DNA from: Liopterus haemorrhoidalis
Lineage: Eukaryota; Arthropoda; Insecta; Coleoptera; Dytiscidae
Length of the DNA stretch: 64,000 bases
Reading direction: 5' to 3'
Assembly (NCBI GenBank): GCA_963971575.1
Contig: OZ020618.1
Coordinates: 7,132,501 to 7,196,500, forward strand
Part shown: one piece after another, positions 1-11,437 of the stretch
How positions within the stretch are numbered: the first letter of the stretch is position 1
Layout of the letters: each line of letters opens with the position of its first letter
Program-made: the position numbers and the translations under genes
The notes under the pieces: generated by a model
What the model was told of the DNA's origin: nothing
What the model saw: only the letters and a program-made list of their open reading frames with translations
Database searches by the model: none

Positions 1-1
1 A

Positions 2-697
2 CATATTTGTGTAATATGTGGTGCTGCGTTTAGTTTTGCTTCAGAGCTTGTAATTCATATTAGGATGCATGAACAAGATTATTCTCACAAATGCACAGAA
101 TGTGGAAAAGGATACTTTACCAAAAACCATTTAGACTGTCACATGAACTCTATTCATCTCGGAGTTAGATATATATGTTTCCCGTGTAACAAATCCTTTC
201 GGGACAAAGAATACTACAAACAACACATGTGTTTACATGATCCTGATTGCAAAAGAGTTACTCACATCTGTAAATACTGTAATAAGATATTTGTAATGAA
301 ATGTCGATTAAAAAAACATCTTTTAACCCACGAGAAACCTGACCGGAAATTATCTGTTTGTGATATATGTGGAAAATCATTTACAACGCTTGCTAGTTTA
401 CAAATTCATAAAAGAATACATAATGGTGAGAAACCATACGTTTGTCAGACATGTGGGAAAGCTTTTTCAGCGAGATACACATTTATAGTTCATGAACGAA
501 CCCATACTAAAGAACGGCCATATTCTTGTGATGAGTGTGAAAAAACTTTTACGCAGAGAACTACTTTGGTTTTACATAAACGATATCACAGCGGAGAACG
601 TCCGTACAGTTGTAATATTTGTGAAAAGGATTTTGTTTCGAAAAATTTACTTAATATGCATTTGAAAGTACATGGAACTCCTTTATCACAGATATAA
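2..697 (+). CDS. C2H2 zinc-finger cassette 1, 3' part of a terminal exon (5' end outside window)
   Basis: The frame is open from base 2 to a TAA at 695-697, so the start lies left of the window. Eight C2H2 fingers are visible, beginning CVICG, CTECG, CFPCN, CKYCN, CDICG, CQTCG, CDECE and CNICE. Most linkers are TGEKP-like (NGEKPYVC, KERPYSC, SGERPYSC), typical of sequence-specific nuclear DNA-binding proteins. The protein ends HGTPLSQI. The last ~70 codons are almost base-for-base the same as cassette 2 (about 6252-6460), so the two separated recently or were gene-converted. By comparison with cassette 2, two N-terminal fingers and the leader are missing to the left. An AATAAA follows at 825. 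No target site can be inferred. Confidence 0.9.
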   Translation, partial: HICVICGAAFSFASELVIHIRMHEQDYSHKCTECGKGYFTKNHLDCHMNSIHLGVRYICFPCNKSFRDKEYYKQHMCLHDPDCKRVTHICKYCNKIFVMKCRLKKHLLTHEKPDRKLSVCDICGKSFTTLASLQIHKRIHNGEKPYVCQTCGKAFSARYTFIVHERTHTKERPYSCDECEKTFTQRTTLVLHKRYHSGERPYSCNICEKDFVSKNLLNMHLKVHGTPLSQI

Positions 698-824
698 AAA
701 TATCCCAGAAACCATTTTGATAGTTTAATTTTCTCTTTTGTTAGATGTCGTTAATTGGATTGCCTTGTGGCCTTAAATATCCATATAGCTCTGATAAATG
801 TTAGGTCTAGAAACAACACCATGC

Positions 825-830
825 AATAAA
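825..830 (+). promoter_or_regulatory. Polyadenylation signal AATAAA after cassette 1
   Basis: A canonical AATAAA lies 128 bases after the stop codon of cassette 1. It supports reading this cassette as a true 3'-terminal exon with its own poly(A) site. Confidence 0.5.
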
Positions 831-1200
831 CTCAATTTAAAATTTAGTTACGATTTAATTTTTTTTATATTAGGTTGTACCATAAGTTTCTTTCGTAAAT
901 AATAGGGAAAACGTGCTAAGCGATATGACATCTGCTGGGATTTTAGGAACTACAGAAATAGACATTCTATCACGCTTTTTTTTTTTATAAAAAATGTTTG
1001 CACACAAATATAATTGCATAAAAACAAGTATTAATATTGTAGCAAAATTACAAAAATCACCAGTAAACATTAAAATTCACGTTGTTTATATGTAACGAAT
1101 GTCTATTTTGAAGGTTCCAAGTATGCCGAAATAGCGCTGCGATCTTAAAATACTTCCCCTATAAGAAAAAAATTGATGTGGTGTGAATTTTCACACATTT

Positions 1201-1530
1201 CAGGGTTTCGCAGGTATTTAGTTACTGAATGATGATTATTTGGGATGCCAAAACAAATTTTTATGTCAAAATATTTTTTTTATGAATTTTAATTCGAATG
1301 CCTAATACCATTATTTAAGTTTCTAAATATGTGCAGTATTTTTTTTTTTTATTATAGCAAGTTTCATTAGGATTTTTAAAATTGCGCCTATGGCTTTCAT
1401 TGGTTGCTTAAATCATAAGCCCCGCCCTCTGATTTCGTACACATTCAAACATAGAATTAAATTATAATTTCAACACTTTCCACTGGTTATTAAATTTACG
1501 TTTTTAAAAATTAAATGCAACATTTCTGCA
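1201..1530 (-). repeat. Inverted copy of the AGGGTTTTGYAGGTAT-ended transposon module
   Basis: This is the reverse complement, with substitutions, of 3720-4127 and 43210-43540. It begins CAGGGTTTCGCAGGTATTTA and includes the shared TGGCTTTCATTGGTTG and CCACTGGTTATTAAATTTAC blocks. It represents one end of that DNA transposon family. Confidence 0.7.
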
Positions 1531-1706
1531 TTTTTAAAGGCTGCACAGTGGCTGCAAATTAACTACGAAACCCGTAACTGATCCATCACTAGCCGATTAT
1601 CAATGTTTTACTGCATATTCTTACAATGCAATGTCACTCTATAAACAAGTTACAAATGTAATGTAATTTATTTGTCTTATCTTATTAATCGGATTAATTT
1701 TTGCAG

Positions 1707-1946
1707 GTGTTAGATTTTTATAAAAAAATTACAAAATCTATGTTTCTGGACCATTTTGAGTTTTTTTTTATTATTTATAATGAATCAGGAATACTTACTA
1801 ACTATCCTGGTGCAAAAAAATCCGGGAAAAACACTCAAAAAACTGTCGAAATTGTTCAAAAACTAGGAGCACTAATTACTAGGAATACTGACGCGTATAA
1901 ACTGAATACATTGATGAGAAAGATTATTGAAATTAAACAAGATTGA
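1707..1946 (+). CDS. Possible 3'-terminal coding exon of unknown gene
   Basis: A pyrimidine-rich tract ending TTTTTGCAG at 1706 could be a 3' splice site. From 1707 a phase-0 frame runs 79 codons to TGA at 1944-1946. The predicted peptide is hydrophilic and basic, starting VLDFYKKITK and ending MRKIIEIKQD. It has no cysteine-rich motif, no ZAD and no recognisable family. Its phase differs from the zinc-finger cassettes, so it is not one of them. It could be a terminal exon of an unrelated or nested transcript, or a chance open frame between transposon copies. Confidence 0.25.
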   Translation: MLDFYKKITKSMFLDHFEFFFIIYNESGILTNYPGAKKSGKNTQKTVEIVQKLGALITRNTDAYKLNTLMRKIIEIKQD

Positions 1947-2064
1947 ACCTTATAGACATGGACAAAATAAGCAGAATTGTAAATTATATATTATGATAGA
2001 AGAATTTTTATTTTAATATGGAAAAGTGAACCTTATTGACAATTTGATATTGAAAGAGAATTTA

Positions 2065-2084
2065 TATACATACATACATACATA
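2065..2084. repeat. (ATAC)n microsatellite
   Basis: About five tandem units of a tetranucleotide (ATAC/TACA) in AT-rich DNA. Confidence 0.8.
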
Positions 2085-2435
2085 TAAAAATTATTTAAAA
2101 AAATTATTTTGTGAAGGAGGGACGCAGAGAAAGGAAATTGATTTTTATTTTACATGAATATGAGCCCTTTTCCATATTTTCTTTATAATAATAATAGATT
2201 CCCTACTCCTAAGAGCACATAAGGATAGTAAATTCTGTGTCTACCCTTCCGCACTAGATCTACATATTTATGTATACAGAAACTTCTCACTTAACGACCG
2301 AGTTTCGTTGCTACGACTTGGTCGTTAAGCGAAAAGCTTAATCGTTTTTGTTTATTCTGAATAGGGATGAGCAAAACGAATTATAAAACATAAAAATACA
2401 ATCAGCAAAAATTATAAAAATTGATGTTCATTATT

Positions 2436-4127
2436 TGACCCGCACATAGGAAAAATACTAAAACATCTAAAAAACATATCCCCCTAAAAATATAAACAAA
2501 TATCAGATCATCGAAAAAAATTTTTTTTTAATTCTGTGTAGGGTATCAAATTAAAGCCCTTAGTACGTGGATTAACGATCAAAATGTTATTTTTGCAAAA
2601 TTAATTATTTTGATGCGATTTTTGCCAAAATTGTGCAAAAAAAATTGTCCCACACCCTGTAGCTCAGATGATTTAACGCTACGTACAACCCCCAGAGATT
2701 ATTAGTTTCTTATACAAAACTAACAATCTGTAATAAAATTAGTGACAATCTATAGATCAAATTTTGCACAGAATTTTTATCTATCTAATAAGATATTTTT
2801 GATTGTAGAAAAAATTATTGTTAAAATGTTATTGCTAAATAACTTAATAATAGGTATTACACAACAATGTTCTGTAATTTTTTAAATATATTTGTGGGTT
2901 TCAAATAATTTTTATATTTATATAGTTTTGTGTAGAAATGTTCAAATAATACGTTTACATTTTTTTCGACATGATTGTTTATAGTTTAGAGCCTTCGTCG
3001 AAAAATATTATACTTGATGATAATGAAATGCCACTTGGTACAAGTATACTTTACATAAAATGGAACATTTCTATCCGCCGCACATATATTGAGAACCGCG
3101 GCAGATTCGAGGTGGCGGCAAAAGTAGATTACCAAATACAATAACTGTAAGTAATTTTCACAATAGAACAAATTATCTCCAAACATATTTGTAAAATGAA
3201 GATTTAGGTACAATTTGCCGCATGGTACACAAATATGCGTCGAATGATTTACAAGATGGCGTCTATAACGCAAGTTGTTTATTTACAATTACATGACTGT
3301 TCTTTTGACAATTAAAAATATCCTATTAGGTAGATAAAAATTCGCTGAAAATTTTGATGTATAGATTGTTACTAATTTTATTTCAGGTTGTTAGTCTTGT
3401 ATAGGAAACTGTACGGTTGTGCGCACCCTTAAACTAAAATTCTGAAAAATTCTAAGTAATGTACATTGGTGTGAACCGGAATAGTACAACAGGAATTTTT
3501 TATCAGATTATGTTTTCGGAAAATAACGCATTTTTTGTTGACGGTGTACAAAAGTTATATTTATGTAACACACAATACTAAAAGGCGTATCCTGGTCTAA
3601 TGAGTAGCTTGCTTGCTTGCTACACAGAAAACTAGGGTGCGCTCCCGGGCAGAGGAGATAATTTTATTTTTGTTTTTTTTTTCCATTTTTATTATTTACA
3701 TTATTTTGTCAAAATTCTGGTTATATTTTGGAAAATGTTGCATTTAATTTTTAGGAGCGTAAATTTAATAACCAGTTGGAATTATATTTTCATTCTATGT
3801 GTCATGTATACGAAACTAGAGGGGCGGAGCATATGACTTAAAACAACCAATGGAAAAGCCATAGGCGCAATTTTCAAAATCTTAATGAATCTTGCTATAT
3901 AAAAAAAAAAATACTGTACATATTTAGAAACCTAAATAATGGTATTAGGTATTCGAATTAAAATTAACAAAAAAAATATTTTAACATAAAATCTATTTTT
4001 AAAGCTCTTAACAGACGATAAATTATTTTTATAATATCGTTCATTTTGCCGTGATTACTACAAAGCAAAATTTGTCCTATACACTCAGCATAACGCCTTC
4101 ACTTATTATATACCTACGAAACCCTGA
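2436..4127. mobile_element. 5'-truncated DNA transposon of the AGGGTTTTGYAGGTAT family, with a nested insertion
   Basis: The stretch from GACCCGCACATAGG to ACGAAACCCTGA matches 42647-43540 block by block (GACCCGCACATAGGAAAAAT, TCCCACACCCTGTAG, AAGTAATGTACATTGGTGTG, AACCAATGGAAAAGCCATAGG). The 5' part with the (GTCT)n tract is missing. A second element (2677-3428) interrupts it. No transposase reading frame is seen, so it is non-autonomous or decayed. Confidence 0.7.
2677..3428. mobile_element. Nested non-autonomous element, TTAA target duplication (piggyBac-like)
   Basis: TTAA at 2673-2676 and 3429-3432 flanks a 752-bp insertion. The uninterrupted relative at 42880-42910 reads straight across with a single TTTAAACTAAAA. 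The insert's ends are inverted repeats of about 100 bp: ACAATCTGTAATAAAATTAG near the left end pairs with the reverse complement of CTAATTTTATTTCAGGTTGT near the right. TTAA duplication is the hallmark of the piggyBac superfamily. There is no transposase. Confidence 0.6.
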
Positions 4128-4499
4128 AATGTGCGAAAATTCACACTTCACATCAATTGTTACTTGCCCGACCTTAATATATAAGGGGCAAGTATTGTAA
4201 TCGCGAAAATTTTCGATGCCGAGATTTTGACTGATGACCACGTTCTATGGTCCAAAGAATTCAAAAAAAACTATTTTCGAAGTGCTGTCCGTATGTGTGT
4301 GTGTGTGTGTGTATACACGATAACTCAAGAACGGTTTAACGTAGAGAGTTCGTTCTGGTACTAAAAAAATCTCCTATTAATTGGGAAGCACCCTATTGTT
4401 TTTTATAAAAATCTGAAACCGGAAACGGAAGTTATTAAACTTTAAAATTTTAAAAAATTCATAACTAGTAAACCAAACTTTGGACAAAAATTTGTATAC
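4128..4499. repeat. Unclassified repeat segment with (GT)n microsatellite
   Basis: No gene is seen. The segment begins with a small inverted motif (ACTTGCCC ... GGGGCAAGT at about 4152-4192) and carries a (GT)n tract of about 20 bases near 4294-4313. The remainder is AT-rich. Confidence 0.5.
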
Positions 4500-4906
4500 A
4501 GTCTGTTTTAAACGGTTAGGCGGAACTAGATTTTGCAATCTAGTTACTTTCATCGTTTAAATCGTGCTTTTCGACCGTTTTGTTTAAGCTTTGTAAATCA
4601 TACTTACAATAAACATTTTTTGGTTAAGGTTAATATCATTTTAAATTGTCATTTTCTTTATATTTTGATTGATTGTGTCATTCTTAATACAAATTTTCCA
4701 TTTATTAAGTTTTTTGTCATTAAAATATATAAAAAATAATAATTTAATTTTGACATATGTCATTCGTTTCCATGGTTTCATTGTTGGAATTTTAAATTGT
4801 GACATTCCAACGTGAAAAATTAAATAACCCAAGCAAGATCCCTTCTCGTGACATCCTAAAAGAACTAAATTCTCATTTAGTTCCGCTTAACCGTTTGGAA
4901 CAGACT
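4500..4906. mobile_element. MITE family C, medium-length copy
   Basis: The ends are inverted repeats: AACGGTTAGGCGGAACTAGA at the left and the complement of TAGTTCCGCTTAACCGTTTG at the right. The same family recurs at 8412-8591, 25503-26225, 27022-27200 and 56298-56479. The last ~67 bases are repeated at 5184-5251 as a partial second copy. The open frame over 4799-5116 is part of repeats (4907-4985 matches MITE G) and is not called as a gene. Confidence 0.75.
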
Positions 4907-5502
4907 GTAACTATAGATAACGTAATGGACGAAATTTGGTTTCTGCACATGGAAGCCGCCAATATCCGCCTATGTTTTTCTTATGTTCAACGAAGTCTGT
5001 CAGAAAAAGCTAAACAGTACAGCAGAAAAATAAACGTAAAGTTGGTACGCCTGAGAAAGTATACGTCAAACAAAACAGGATTGGAGATTGTTTCAAAAGT
5101 TATGTTCGATGCCTGATAGCATTGAAAATTTGGAAAGGAAGTATTGTGTTTCACATTATATTTTTTATATCAATACAACGCAAAGATCCCTTCTCGTGAC
5201 ATCCTAAAAGAACGAAATTCATATTTAGTTCCGCCTAACCGTTTGGAACAGACTCTAGAACATAATTTGATGTAATTTTGAAATTTACCTAAAATTTTAA
5301 AAAAAAAATTTTTTTTTTTTTTTATTATTTTTTTTTTATGGGAGGGCAAGTCTAGCGGAGGTCTCACTTCGCCACTGGTTTAATCCTCGAATAGTGTTGT
5401 TTTGGACTTCAAACAACATCTTAAATCATGGAAATAGTTTTTGTGTTTCTTAATATCTTAAATTGAATTATTTTATTTTTAAACTAGTACTTGTCTTTAC
5501 AG

Positions 5503-6460
5503 GAGTGAAAACCAAGCACGAGAGAACGGAGCCATTGGATTTGTTTTAGTGAAACTGTGTTCCCCCGTTACAAACACAACTCAAACAAAACAACAAATCT
5601 ATAAATGTGTTGTATGTTCTAAAGAATATAAGAATAAATATTATTTAAAATATCATGCAGAACGTCATCTTGAGAAGAGAGTATTTTGTGATGGATGTGA
5701 TTCAAAATTTGCAACAAAAGCTGCTGCAAAAGCACATAAAATAAGAGTGCATGAAAGGAGACGTAAATATATTTGCGAAATATGTGGTGACGCATTTCCT
5801 TTTCATTCAGATCTTGTATTACATGTTAGGATACATGAACAAAATTATTCACACAAATGCACTGAATGTGATAAAGGATACTTTAAGAAATCTGATTTAG
5901 ACAGTCACATTAATTCTGTCCATCTCGGAGTTAAATATATATGTTTCCCGTGTAACAAATCATTTCGGAACAAAGAATATCACAATCAACACATGCGTAA
6001 GCATGATCCTGATTATAAAGTTGCTCACATCTGTAAATACTGTGGTATGTCGTTTGTATTGAAATGTTGGTTAAAAAAACATCTTTTAACTCATGAGAAA
6101 CATGAACGGAAATTATATGTTTGTGATATATGTGGAAAATCAGTTACATCACTTTGTAGTTTAAAAGTGCATAAAAGACTGCATAACGGTGAGAAACCAT
6201 TCAGTTGTCAGACATGTGGGAAAGCTTTTTCTGCGAAAAAGACACTAAGAGTTCATGAACGAACCCATACTAAAGAACGGCCATATTCTTGTGATGAGTG
6301 TGAAAAAACTTTTACGCAGAGATCTACTTTGGTGTTACATAAACGGTATCACAGCGGAGAACGTCCGTACAGTTGTAATATTTGTGAAAAGGATTTTGTT
6401 TCGAAGAATTTACTTAATATGCATTTGAAAGTACATGGAACTCCTTTATCACAGATATAA
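5503..6460 (+). CDS. C2H2 zinc-finger cassette 2, alternative terminal exon (10 fingers)
   Basis: The exon follows a good 3' splice site (TTGTCTTTACAG, ending at 5502), starts with one base (G) and then codons, and runs 318 residues to TAA. The leader is about 30 residues (SENQAREN...), followed by ten fingers starting CVVCS, CDGCD, CEICG, CTECD, CFPCN, CKYCG, CDICG, CQTCG, CDECE and CNICE. It ends HGTPLSQI like cassette 1. The first methionine falls inside finger five, so the exon cannot supply its own start; an upstream coding exon with a two-base split codon is required. Expected product: nuclear DNA-binding protein. Target unknown. Confidence 0.88.
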
Positions 6461-6725
6461 AACTATTAAACAATTTCATCTCTCTTAAGTATTGTCAATC
6501 GTGTTGCCTTGGGAACTTGTACCTCCATCCTCTGTTTAGTGTCAGGTCTTCATACAATAACTTGTTATGAATGCAATTTAAAATTGAGTGATTTGTATTT
6601 TATAATTCTTTAAGACGAATATTGAGTAGCTCTCAATATGATTCAAAACTTACATCTTAGGTTGACATACAAAAGCATGTAAATCAATTTATGTAATTAT
6701 ACAGAAGGTTTTTTTTTATTTGCTA

Positions 6726-7868
6726 CTCTGAAGTTGGTTTTAAACAGTTCAATTAATTGATCAAGTTTTTTAGACCGGGAGCTCATGACAGTTTTTGGTC
6801 TCCGATTTCATACAGCATGCCTTTTGGAGGAGAGAATATTTACCCTGTGACAACAAAAAAGGGATGGTATACTATATAAACCCCTGCACGCTTTCCGGTC
6901 ATAGGGAAAATTGCATTTCCACTTAAACACAAAAGTTTTGTGCTTTTCTCTGATTTAATATTGCTTGCCCTTTTGTCAAAAGAAAGTTATAACAAATTTA
7001 AAGTCTTTTAATTATAGGCATGCTGTATGAAAACGCGGAAAATCATATTTTTTTATTACAAGATCACATGACCGTTTGAGCCCTTTGGGACCCTCCGAAT
7101 CGCATGCATATATTTAAAAGACTTTAAATTTGTTATAACTTTCTTTTGACAAAAGGGCAAGCAATATTAAATCAGAGAAAAACACAAAAATTTTGTGCAA
7201 GTGGAAATTCAATTTTCCCTATGACCGGAAAGCGTGCAGGGGTTTAGTACCATCCCTTTTTTGTTGTCACAGGGTAAATATTCTCTCCTCCAAAAGGCAT
7301 GCTGTATGATATCGGAGACCAAAAATGTCATGAGCTCCCGGTCTATTTTGTCAATTAATTGAAAAATTTATTGGTAACCTTGGCGAAAAAAACATCACTT
7401 TACACACATCAATTTATTTATCAATTTTTTTGAACTTTTTTACATTATCAACTGTAAAACATGTTGACATATTTATCAAAATGAAAATATTGAAAAAATC
7501 TTCACAAAATTACGAGCTGTGAACAAAAACAAAAGAAATAACCTAGATGATGATAAATTAGAACGTTTGAGGTTATGTTAGATTTGAAAACGAAATACAA
7601 ATAATATATTTCGAGGTTATGCTACAACTAAACAGTTGGCAATATTTTAACAGATAAAAATATACCTAGAATTCCCCAAAAAAATAATGAAAAATTTACG
7701 AAAAATAGAACTTGTTCTATTTTCAAAATAAATTTATCAAATTTTTTGTCAATTAATTGATCAATTAATTGACGAAATTTTTACACTTTACACACATCAA
7801 TTAATTGAAAGCCAACTTTTTCAATTAATTGATCAACAAATTGAATCGTGTAAAACCCAATTAACTTT
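6726..7868. mobile_element. DNA transposon with TCAATTAATTGATCAA-type ends
   Basis: The left end (GTTGGTTTTAAACAGTTCAA at 6733) and right end (complement of GAATCGTGTAAAACCCAATT at about 7842-7861) are imperfect inverted repeats. TCAATTAATTGA recurs several times near both ends. The interior is dominated by the fold-back at 6772-7344. No transposase is seen. Confidence 0.5.
6772..7344. mobile_element. Fold-back (palindromic) element with ~235-bp arms
   Basis: The left arm 6772-7010 (AGACCGGGAGCTCATGACA ... AAAGTCTTTTA) is mirrored by 7114-7344 (TAAAAGACTTTAAATTTG ... TCATGAGCTCCCGGTCT), with a spacer of about 103 bp. Arm identity is high, with few mismatches, suggesting recent origin or homogenisation. 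It has no coding capacity. Confidence 0.85.
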
Positions 7869-8781
7869 TGCAAGGAAAATTTGGTATGTGTTTTGTAGCA
7901 AAAGTAATGAGTGCTTTTTTAACTTATGTTTTTTTTGTGCGCCAACCTAAGATTTTAAGATTATATTCAATACAAATAAAAAATTCCAAAAGTTTTTATT
8001 ATGTACATATGTATTTTTATCGACAACCAACATATATAAGGGAGGTATTGTGATATAAAAATATTTTAGAAACTATACTGACAATTTCATCTCTCTTAGG
8101 TATTAGATCTGTTCGTAGAGTCGAACGGTTTATTATCATAAGATACAAGCACAGAGTTCGTAAGAGTGGGTTGAAATAAAGCTGCGTTTGCATCTGACGA
8201 TGATAAGTCGTTAGAAATGGTTCTCTGAACACAGTTATTGTCAATCGGGTTGTCTTGTAGCCTTACACTTCCATATTGCTCTGTTAAGCGTGTCTTGAAA
8301 CAATAACAAACAATAAATGAAATTTAAAATTCAGTCGTATTCCTTTTTTATTAACATAATTTTATGTATCTTATAAAAAAGTTAAATATATTTTTAAGAG
8401 CTAGTGTGTAAAGGCTATTCCAAACATTTAGGTGAAACTAGATTTTCAATTTTAGTAACTTTTACCGATTAAGTGAGGCTTTTGATAATTTTGTTTGGCA
8501 AAAGCCTACTTCAAACCATAAAAGAAGAACTAATGACAACTTACAAAAATGAAAATTCCAGTTAGTTTCGCCTCAACGTTTGGAATAGCCTATATGTGCA
8601 GTTTTTTACAACGTGGTTTAAGCTGCAGCAGTTAAAAAAACTGCAACCACATATAATATTTTTAATCATTTTATGTTTTTCCAAATTGTGTGAAAAGTTT
8701 TTTACTAGAAACATTTATTAAATAAAAATATTGTAAAAAGAAACTCTTTTCTTAAATTTATTTTTAAAATTGGCTTTCCAG
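7869..8781. other. Spacer between cassettes 2 and 3 with a short MITE C copy
   Basis: Non-coding, AT-rich. MITE C lies at 8412-8591 (GGCTATTCCAAACATTTAGG ... CGTTTGGAATAGCC). A poly-pyrimidine tract and GGCTTTCCAG at 8781 form the acceptor of cassette 3. No gene is recognised. Confidence 0.6.
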
Positions 8782-9730
8782 GTACCCATATCAAGAAGTA
8801 CAAGCAAGAGATCCACTTAGTTTAGAAGTACACGCAATGGAAACATCCTATCTATCCATAAACGATGTACTTTGTGATGTCTGCGGAAAAATGTTACCAG
8901 CAGTATCGATGTATAATTTTGGAAGACATTTATCAAGACATACCGATAAATTATCATCCTGTGATCAATGCAACAAAAAATTTAAAACAAAATATGAACT
9001 ATCTAATCATAAAAAAAGGATACATGTTAAAGATGGAGTATTTAAATGTGAAATTTGTGGTTTTAACACAAATTTTAGATATAGATTAAAACAACATTCG
9101 TTAGAACACTCTGGGGAGTTTACCTTTTTCTGTCCGGAGTGTAATAAGGGATTTTATGATTCCGCAAGACTAAGTAATCACTATCAATGGCACCATGTTA
9201 GCCAAAGATATATATGTTTCCCTTGCGATAAAGTATGGAAAGCTATATCAAGTTATACCCGTCATATGTCTAAACACGATCCAGAATGGGTACCAACTAG
9301 TGTCAATTGTGATTTATGTGATAAATCATTTGAATTTCCTCGTGTACTCAAACGACATAAAATGCTAGTACACGAAAAGAAGACAAATATTTGCCATATC
9401 TGCGGAATGGGTATTTCTATAAGTCATTCGATGGAGAGACATATTATGACACATACAGGACAAAAACCATTCAATTGTAGTTTTTGTGATAAACCTTTCC
9501 GTACTAAAGTTATGGTTAAGGAACATGAACGGATTCATAAGAACGAGAGACCATACGTTTGTGATATTTGTAATAAATCTTTTACGCAACGAGGGACTTT
9601 AGTTACACATATTAAAAGTCATAGTTCTGAACGACCGTACAAATGCAATATATGCGATAAACAATTTGTTGCTAAATATGTTTTGAACGCACATATAAAA
9701 ACACATGGAACACCTTTATCAGATATCTAA
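8782..9730 (+). CDS. C2H2 zinc-finger cassette 3, alternative terminal exon (10 fingers)
   Basis: The acceptor TGGCTTTCCAG ends at 8781. The exon starts G + codons (YPYQEVQARD...) and runs 315 residues to TAA. The ten fingers begin CDVCG, CDQCN, CEICG, CPECN, CFPCD, CDLCD, CHICG, CSFCD, CDICN and CNICD. Finger nine has the FTQRGTLVTH signature and the C-terminus HGTPLSDI matches cassettes 1 and 2. An ATG sits at 8837 just before finger one, so the frame alone would allow a local start. The intact acceptor and shared phase argue that it is an internal methionine of a spliced product. The first finger has a slightly long loop. Confidence 0.88.
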
Positions 9731-10691
9731 ACAGATATCAAACTTTAGTACAGTTTATTAATTCTGGCTTGACAAGTCTTACTTTGTCTTGATCTTTTCA
9801 AAAATTCTTTTCCTGTTTTGATAGTTTCCGGTTTCTAAGTATTTACCTTAACCCGTTATAGCAATGTTTCTTAACTGTCTGTCTGCGGACTGACACTAAA
9901 AGAAATTTGACCTGTTCACAAAAATACTTAAATTAATTGGTTATGAATTATTAAAGCTGTTTTACATTGCTTTTCACTACAGACTTGACGATATTCAAAC
10001 TTTTAAAACTTTTTTCGGTAGTATTAGCATCAGTGAGAGAGAGAGAGGGGCACTTAACACCTTTCTGACTCAAACATATAAAACAACACACAAACAAAAA
10101 AATTTTTTGATTTTTTTTTTAAATTTTAATAAATCCTAACTTGTATAAACTTTAATTTTGAGACCTGTGGTTGAAATTTTTGAAATCCTTACGTTCTAAA
10201 GGGCCTTAGAACACATTTTGAACAATTCTCAAACAAAAAAAAATTGCAAAATTTTTAATTTGTGAAATTTTTTTCTGAAATTTCAAAAAATCGTAATTTA
10301 ATAACAATAAAATATAAAAAATTGCGGTTTCAATTTTTGAAATCTTCGTATATTGTTTGGTCTACAAAAAAATTGGGGCCTTATTAACCCAACTTTTACA
10401 ATAAATACGAATCGTCAAACAAAACATTTGAAAATGGTCAAAAATCGTAAGGGGTACCCCTTTTACCCCCACCACTGATTTCAATCAGGATTATTAAAAA
10501 TATCAGAAAAAGAAAAACAGTACACCATAAAAATTACATAAAGTTGGTACGCTTGAAAAAGTATCGATGTGTCAAACTAAATAGGACTAATACTACGCAA
10601 AAAGTCGTAGTTCTTAGGAGAAAAGCATAATGTAGAACAGACTTTATACAGTTAATAACTGCATACCTGATTCTTCCAAATTAACTCACGA
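9731..10691. other. Non-coding spacer, AT-rich
   Basis: No gene is seen. There is a short (GA)n run near 10036 and A/T-homopolymer-rich DNA at 10080-10470. About 10505-10580 resembles 5010-5080 (AAAGTTGGTACGC ... AAAGTAT), an old repeat fragment. Confidence 0.5.
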
Positions 10692-10866
10692 TATACACTG
10701 TTCAAAATCAATAAGTAGTAATAAAATCACGAGAAAGATTGAAGTCGCTACCCTATTGGTTGTTGCATAATTTTAAGTGCTCAACAGCCAACGAACGACG
10801 AGATTTCGACAAAATTATCACGTGAACATTGCATGATTACTACTTCTTGGTTTTGCACAGAGTATA
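10692..10866. mobile_element. MITE family B copy
   Basis: The ~175-bp element has TATACTCTGT(T)C-type inverted ends and the internal block ATTATCACGTGAACA. Further copies are at 40943-41483 (interrupted), 41613-41782, 50143-50314 (inverted) and 56126-56298. Confidence 0.75.
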
Positions 10867-10967
10867 GTATATTTATCAGCTGAATATTATCTCGATATAA
10901 CTCGGATGCTACTATAGGTCGTACATTTTCAAAACAACACATTGCGCAGAAATGAGTTTTTAACTGA

Positions 10968-11437
10968 TGGTTGGTTTATATACGGAACAAGAATAAGGAA
11001 TAGGAAATAAGAATAGTACACAAGAATAAAAAATATTAAACCGTTTATATAAGAGATAACATTTCGTCGCTGCGCCTGCGTATTTGCGTTGACCTGTGTT
11101 TAACGTTTGTCACTTGACAGGTTCTTAAAACTTACAAGAAGAATAAATAAAAATAATAAAAACATTTTATTGTTGTTTACAACCCTCTGATCACAACTGA
11201 AATACATCTGTTGAACAAACTTTATTACGGCAGACATTTTGATTGCTGTGCGCAGGCTTATCGTGTCTTATTCTTGAAATAAGAATAAAATGTTGAATGT
11301 TACCAACTATTCTTATGTTTAAGTTTAATTTCATTCCTACATAAACCGATATACGGCGCAGCCATGTTTTAACATCTTGTGTACTATTCTTATTTCCTAT
11401 TCCTTATTCTTGTTCCGTATATAATTTTGCCAACCAT
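10968..11437. mobile_element. MITE family A copy
   Basis: Long terminal inverted repeats: TGGTTGGTTTATATACGGAA ... AGAATAGTACACAAGAAT at the left, and the complement of TTGTGTACTATTCTTATTTC ... GCCAACCA at the right. Copies recur at 32776-33290 and 45767-46273. There is no coding sequence. The rest of the spacer to 12522 is AT-rich and featureless. Confidence 0.8.

Noticed and set aside
4799..5116. 105-codon open frame between cassettes 1 and 2
   Set aside because: It covers the right end of a MITE C copy and a stretch repeated in MITE G copies; no ATG-context, splice or family support.
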